Program-made: the position numbers and the translations under genes
Shown here: one piece after another, positions 57,661 to 64,000 of the stretch
Layout of the letters: each line of letters begins with the position of its first letter
How positions within the stretch are numbered: position 1 is the first letter of the stretch
Assembly (NCBI GenBank): GCA_004352715.1
Contig: SCFE01000001.1
Location: forward strand, 4,208,146-4,272,145
Source of the DNA: Hofstenia miamia
Lineage: Eukaryota > Xenacoelomorpha > Acoela
Direction of reading: 5' to 3'
DNA: 64,000 nt
Notes under the pieces: generated by a model
The model's input: the letters and a program-made list of their open reading frames with translations, nothing else
Told to the model about the DNA's origin: nothing
The model's database searches: none

Positions 57661-60600
57661 AATTGATGTATAATTTAAAATATCATCAATGCCTGATTTG
57701 AAATTTTATTGTGCCAATGTTGTTAAATATGTAAAACAGAGGTATATATAATTGATCTCATCATCCAGAGCTCACTTATGTATATCAACCAGTTTCTCTT
57801 CTATGCTTGAATGGCAATGAGACAATTGACTACAATTCAATAAGATTTATCTGTAATAATAATGAATATGATACTTTTGTGTCTACTGTAAAGCTTTTAA
57901 AATATACTAACAGAATGCGATTTACACACATTTTCATTGTCCTGCTAGCATTTTAAGACAATTTGATGCTACCAAGTTTTGTGTTTCATGCATTCTATCA
58001 AAGCTAACACACTATTGTCTAGGTTGATGATGCGGCGTTGCAAGCTCTTTAAGTGAAGCGGTAGGATTTCCTCCCCTTTATTTAAATCTGGATAAAAGTA
58101 TTGTATTAAAACGAAATTTCTTCACAAATATTCATCATAACAGCACCATTAATTTTTAAAATCTCATAATTTTGAAAACATCATATTTTTTGATGACGAC
58201 GTCAAAGGCCAAATTTGTAGGTTTTTTCAAAATGAAATGGCAATTGGTTTTAGAAGTTGGAAATATTGAATTTAATTAAATTCATTCCTTAATTATTATA
58301 GAATCTTCTTTTTTACTTTACTTACACTTAGTGTAAAAAAATATACTAATATTTTGGCAATAAACAGGAAGACTATGCCTTCGATTGAAAAACATTATCA
58401 TTCATAAAGTGAAAAGATACATAGAAAAACTTTGTTAAGATGTATAACCCTTAATTAATATTGGGAAAATTTAACAAATTCCATTAAAAAAAGCACCACA
58501 AATTTTTTAATCGTAATCAAAGGTTTAATAAGAGAGGATTAAGTCATTGAAATGTTCGAAATCAAATTAATCAATAAATTACAATCTTAAATCCAAATTA
58601 CTTTGTAAAAATATTGTGTCATTGATAACCTTTAATAAGGATTTAATGAAATTAAACTAAAGCAATTTCTCAAGTTGTTACTAAATGCTTGTTCTTTATG
58701 TTTTATTAATAATAGTAATAAATTCACTTTATTAAACTGAATATGTAAATGCAACAGATCTTTTACAGCTAATTGTGATATCATAGTCTGACTCAAAATA
58801 AATTTAATATATCTTTCTTAGATTGCCTCGTCAAATAGATTTTGAAGTTAACTTGCAAACAATAAAAAAGTTTAGAATTCTAAAATATTCGTTCTGTGTT
58901 TGAAATTTATAAATCATATTAATCTTAAAGCAATTTCTCGAATTTCATTTTAGCGTCCATTCTTTTACATCCTTTTCTAGATATTTCTCCAAATCTATCT
59001 TGTACTTCTTATTTATAATATCAATTAGTAGATAGAAATAATTGGATTGCAATTGTAGAGATATTGGCAAACTTTTTAAATATTCTAAGCGAGAAATGTA
59101 GTTAGACGCTGGATATATACATTTTGTACTTATTTCTTGGAGTCTTTCTAATTTATATGTATTTTATAGGTTGTTATAAAATTATATTACAAATTTCAAG
59201 GCGTAATAAGTCATGAAATTTTGCTCATATATGATAGATAATGCTGCTTTTATGGAATACAAATTTTTAGTCATTACTATCAACCTAAAAATGTCAAATC
59301 TACATCATTGCCACTGCCAGTAATGAATTTTTTTTTGCATCAATTAAATTATTCCAGACTTGGTAAGAGCAAAGCGTTTCCTTTATTCTTTCCTTTGCAC
59401 CAACAAATTTAATAGGTAATTGGTTTTCATCATAGTGACTTAGTTTTAACTAGAATGGTAGAAAGTAATAATCACTTTTACAATATGAACGGATATCATT
59501 CTTACATGTTCCAAAACTATTCCAATTAGAAGGTCAATACTACCTCATTTCAAATTATTCTGGCATTTTCAAACTTCACCAAAATACTATTTATGTTAGT
59601 TTTTCAAAAAATAGAATCATACAATAAATGTTCTAATAGGGTTGCAGGAGAAATTACAATTTTGGTACTTGCACTAAGTATGTACATTTCTTATGGACGC
59701 AATTTGCTTCTTGAAATTACTTTGAAACTATATTTAGTTATATATATATATATATNAAACATGCTCATCGTTCTAACAATTAAAGAAAATTTTCAAAGCT
59801 ACTAAGTTTAAAGAACAAAAACAAAAAATAAAATCATGGAAATAAATTGTTTATCATAATGTTCAGAAAGGAAATTTAGCAGGGACTTTGGTCGTAACAC
59901 AGCCAACTAACAGCTAAGCCATGGAAGCAGAACACTAATCACAACGAATGGATATGGAACGGACTGGCATTCTCGTACAAAATTCAATGCAAACATCGAT
60001 GTGGATATGGAATCGGGATGTCGATCACTACTATGATTGTCAGTTTTCCAATAAAACGTGTTGTGACAACTCTCAATTAAAAAAGTTTTTTACCATTTGA
60101 CACTTTTATTTTCATGAATTGATCAAGATTCAGAGCTATAATTTTGCTTAGTAATTTATAGCGTTCAGAAAGTTTTGAAAAAATCGTAAACCAAGTTTAC
60201 TTGAACCATACATACACTAGGCAAGGATGTAATATAATCAGCTGTATATGGGGCAAATAGTCGGTAACGTTATTACCACATGATATAAGGGCTATGAATA
60301 TTATCACAGATAAGTATTATGTCAGAATAATTTACTCATAATTTACGTAGTCCAAAATAGTTAATTTATGATTGAAACCAATATACTTTCAGTATTGCTT
60401 TCATATTGTTTTGAATTAGTATATAAATATCAGCAACTAAGTATTGCCTTACTACATAAAGTACATGAAAATTTGGTATGTTCAAACAATTTCTAATTAG
60501 CAAAAATTATGTTCGCAGCTCTTCTCAAATTATACGCCTAGCTTTAACGTATGTAAAGAACAAAAGTTGCAAAAAAGCTTTAATCGCTAACTATTAGTTA

Positions 60601-62387
60601 ACTAAAATCATATATCGGAGTAAAATGTGAATACTCGAGCTTGAGTCCAAAATCATAAGTAGCTCTTTATTATTTTCCCAAAGGGAATGTGACAACATAT
60701 AAATAATAAAGAAATATCGAAAGGGTGCCTTGATTAATTTGACCCGGATGAAAATACTTTATCTGCAAAAGTCGAAATTTAACCATAGTAACTGATGCAA
60801 ACTAATGTAAACTACCACTTTACTAAGAAATTACTGTGAAATAGAGCCTGCCCATCCGATTTGATAGAGATACAAAACTCTAAGTAATACCAAATGAATG
60901 TCTATATTCACCTTATCAGAAATGGACTGATGTTAATCCTCATTTGATTAGAGAGGCTTTCCAAGCCGTTAAATATTGCGAGTCAAAACCTAAGGTGCCG
61001 GTTTGGTGGTAGTAAATTCCCGGGTGGGGACTGTTTCAAGTAGTGAATATTGTGACCGGGTTGAGTTCAGGTCTATTGTAAACTCATATTGTCACTCTCT
61101 AATGAGAAACCGCTTCCTAAGGTAGTTCATATCTTTGTATTTAGAAAAAGTATGAGAGTTGCGTAATAAAAATTTCCAAATAGTAATTTTAGTAATTAAA
61201 CAATATCACAATTTTTATTACGGTGCTGGCTCTGCTATAAAATTCTTAACACTATACGTTTTTTATAGTTAATATAATTGCAACTATCAAAAACGGTTTT
61301 TTTCTAGTGAATGGTATTTTTAGGCTAATCGAATACAATTTAAAATACTATTTCGCATTAACTATCACAAATTGTTAATAAAAAACGAAACAAGTTGAAT
61401 GTACTGAACATCGAAACATTGCAACTACGAAATTAGTTAATTGCGAAAATCACATTTTCTAACAAGGAAAATTACCATTATAGTATTCTTTAACCTTTTC
61501 CTGTCTCTTGTATTAAAAATTGAAGAAAGATATAAAGGTTAACGACACTTATATTTCCGCATTAATTTAGGTAATCGTCTAAAATCAGTTAAAGAGCAAG
61601 CGGTGAATACCTTCATTTCATTTAAGTCGAAATTTTATGCCGCTATTACGATTAATTTTATAAATGAGTGAAATAGATTAGTCTCGAAATGGTAACTTCT
61701 TCATTTTAATTCAGCATAATCAAAATTATACTACTTTGTTAAAGGTTTAAAATTGCACTTTATATATAACATGAATAATATTTCTTATCCAAACTAACGA
61801 GAATTCAAAGAAAATATTGTAATTCAATTTACTGAAATTATCCATTGTTATTTCTATTAAATGCGAAATTAATGTTTTGTTTTGGGGGCATTGTGCTTAT
61901 AAATTATATCATTGGGACTTTTAGAAAATGATTCTTACAATTAATGGTGTTAGTCTGAAAAAAATGATTCAATAATTGACAATATTAGTTCATAGAAATG
62001 TGACGCTAGCCGCTGATAAAATATAGCTTTTTCGTTTGCCTCAGTAACTGTTAATGTCCCACGTAGTCAGGAGCGGATCCAGAAAATATCTATGGAGAGG
62101 TATGAATCGAAAATTCCCAGTTTCACCATACTTTCACACAAATGCATCTTTATATTTATATAATACAGAGAAATGCGTTATGAAATGTATTATAAAGGAC
62201 ACATTTATATGACGAAGTTCACCCTAAACTGCATAAGAAAATTAATTTAAAAAAAAAATTTGAGGGAACATTTTTTCAAATATCCGGAATATAATTGTTG
62301 CAATTGTCATGCGGCAACATATGAATTCTTAGAACCTAATTGAACACTTCTTTGCAGTGATTATAATAGTGACTAAAGCATGTCACT
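57661..62387. other. Long AT-rich gene-free stretch
   Basis: No gene is supported. It includes a lone N at 59756 next to a TA run, and a less AT-rich patch at 60,960-61,090 with no motif. The frame at 59,593-59,805 crosses the N and is not credible. Confidence 0.4.
62068..62087. mobile_element. Left-end remnant of the hAT-type MITE family
   Basis: CAGGAGCGGATCCAGAAAAT closely matches the CAGGGGCGGATACAG terminus of the element at 33493. A matching right end with target duplication was not found; the 63,545-63,568 word CCCCCTTTGGATTCGCC...CTG is a weak candidate. Confidence 0.4.
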
Positions 62388-62921
62388 TTAACAATTGTTA
62401 TTTGATAAATTTAGATTTGTTGCAATAACAAAATAACTTTTTGCAATATGGCAACAGTCAAATTTCTCAGCTACTGTAGAAACAATATAGCAATTTATTC
62501 GATACATAGAAGTAGGAAATACATTGTTCCAGCGACCTTGTTTGTACCTTTTAACTATTGGGAGATGTAATACACATGAACTTCCTCTTTGGGGATAATT
62601 GAATTTCGGCTTGAAAATGCTTCTGTGAACATGGTTCAACTTTGTCAATTGGTAGCCTACCCTGTTTAATTGCTTTTGAATAGGAGGAAGGCGTTTAGCA
62701 GTAGATCACTTGAAATCCCATAATGTGAACCACTGTTTTTGGTGGTTCAGAATACTTCTGCCTCGTTTCTGTATGAAACCCAAATACTTACTGCAATCAG
62801 ATAAGGCTTGAAAATATTTCAAATAATGTTTTCCATCACATTTTACATGATTCGAAAAAGTTGCGATTCCGCTAGATAGGACAGCTTTGAGAGAGATCAC
62901 AATCAGCAACAAGTTCGGGAC
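62388..62921 (-). CDS. Unrecognised long frame with one in-frame TGA (possible secreted protein or pseudogene)
   Basis: One minus-strand frame runs from 62921 to the stop at 62388, interrupted only by TGA at 62706-62708. Before it: a hydrophobic start (LLLIVISLKAVLSSGIATF, signal-peptide-like, with no upstream ATG and an AG acceptor-like site at 62921-62922), then VKCDGKHYLKYFQALSDC and WFTLWDFK. After it: STAKRLPPIQKQLNRVGYQL, RGSSCVLHLPIVKRYKQGRW, MYRINCYIVSTVAEKFDCC. The Cys spacing and basic sites suggest a secreted protein, but no family is recognised. The TGA may mean a pseudogene, a sequencing error, or an unseen exon structure. Confidence 0.35.
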
Positions 62922-64000
62922 TTAGTAAATTTCTTTCTGCATTTATCATATGTGTATTTTACCATCAATCTATTAGAAATATAGTCAATGCAGTATTTCT
63001 AATTTTCTATATTTTTACCTATTTGAAGACCATGTTTTGTGCTAAGTTCGAGTATATTAGAAGGGCGTAACTTTTTTTAAGTGAAAGCTTGCATTAAATT
63101 CCTGCAGGCAATTTTCTCCATTAGCATTCGTAAAGTTTGTTTGTATTACTTGAATTTTTTTGCATGGTTTTGGATATTTTTCTATGCAATTTTTCTGTAT
63201 TGCATATAGACTAACATGATTAAGTCGATGATTATGTATGTTACGTTGGAAAACCTAAGGTTTGTTAATTGGATTCATTGACGTTTTAATTTCATGCTAT
63301 TAGGATGCCAATGATTGGATAATATCAATCAAATTAGTTTGCATAAAACAGGTGCTTGCACCTATTGTATTAATTTGAATATAAATTATAGAATTTTGAT
63401 AATATATGCATCCTGGACAAGGGAATTCTTCCTTTAGTTATAGAAGCTTGATGAAAAACTGCACCTAAGGTCTGAGAAAATAAAAAGTAAAAAAAATTTC
63501 AGTTTATTTTTTTTGCATATGGGAGGCATGCATAACTCAATTCCCCCTTTGGATTCGCCAATGCCTGACGACCAATAGTGACGAGGCCTGAAGATGTAAG
63601 CATTACAGTTTTTTCATTCATAATTTATCTTTTTTTTCTAAAATCTCCCTGGGTGATTTTTTATATGCTACTATGCTAATTACAATAGAGTGACGTACTA
63701 AATAATTAACCACTAACTAAAATAGAGTCAATTACATTTTTTAAAAAAATACAAAGAATATAGTCGTATTGCCTTCTATATAACTTGCACTAGATTTATC
63801 TACTGCAAGCAAGTGACATATCTATGTGATGCGTTGAGCTGTATCTCATGTGAACATATTTTGGATGTGGTAATTGTTCTGCGAAGACTTTGAAATTATA
63901 TATTTTTTCAAAGCTAAACTATTATTGTAAAATATTCAAGTAAAGAAGTGCTCAAAAATATAACAGATTGGCACGCAATAAGATTCGAATCATACGGACG
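62922..64000. other. AT-rich DNA to the right edge
   Basis: No gene recognised. Confidence 0.4.

Noticed and set aside
59593-59805. 70-codon frame crossing the lone N at 59756
   Set aside because: Crosses an assembly placeholder and a TA run; no motif.
63970-64000. GATTCGAATC on the right edge, like a tRNA B box
   Set aside because: The flanking T-stem does not pair and no acceptor or anticodon arm can be built; the word is palindromic by chance.

Overview
The window is strongly AT-rich, gene-poor metazoan-type nuclear DNA. The evidence is a spliced Src-like tyrosine-kinase gene (SH3-SH2-kinase), a 17-beta-hydroxysteroid-dehydrogenase-12-like gene, a TTAGGG-type telomeric motif, many (TA)n microsatellites, and dense remains of non-LTR retrotransposons, Tc1/mariner and hAT transposons. 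The TTAGGG motif argues mildly against a typical arthropod (usually TTAGG). I cannot name the species. There are no bacterial signals: no operons and no ribosome binding sites. All identities and similarities below were judged by eye.

Layout. 0-6.2 kb: the 3' end of one non-LTR element, a short foldback element with a telomeric core, and a badly broken second non-LTR element. 9.0-13.1 kb (minus strand): a long CR1/L2-like element whose ORF1 has an SGNH esterase-like domain and whose ORF2 starts with a 2A-like peptide and keeps intact reverse-transcriptase motifs. 13.4-15.9 kb: the HSD17B12-like gene, preceded by an exact 1.1-kb copy of its first two thirds joined through a single N, probably an assembly artefact. 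19.5-22.3 kb: a two-exon SH3-SH2-kinase gene whose kinase domain has lost its key catalytic residues. 22.3-28.6 kb: no recognisable gene. 28.6-30.0 kb: a non-autonomous hAT-like element. 33-34 kb and 42.6-44.2 kb: dispersed repeats with a second hAT-type MITE family. 34.2-37.4 kb (minus strand): another non-LTR element with a zinc-finger ORF1.

44.8-48.2 kb is a nested stack: a Tc1-like element broken by a hAT element that itself carries two near-palindromic MITEs. 47.9-51.5 kb is a second exact duplication across a single N; it contains a small fragment resembling the GIY-YIG domain of Penelope-like elements. 51.5-64 kb is mostly unassigned DNA with a 590-bp tandem dimer at 56.5-57.7 kb and an unrecognised long frame with one in-frame TGA at 62.4-62.9 kb.

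Only two host genes are well supported: the lipid/steroid SDR and the pseudokinase. They are not functionally linked. I saw no clearly new multi-gene system. The best candidates for a second look are the Src-like pseudokinase, the telomere-motif foldback element, and the nested Tc1/hAT/hairpin-MITE locus.
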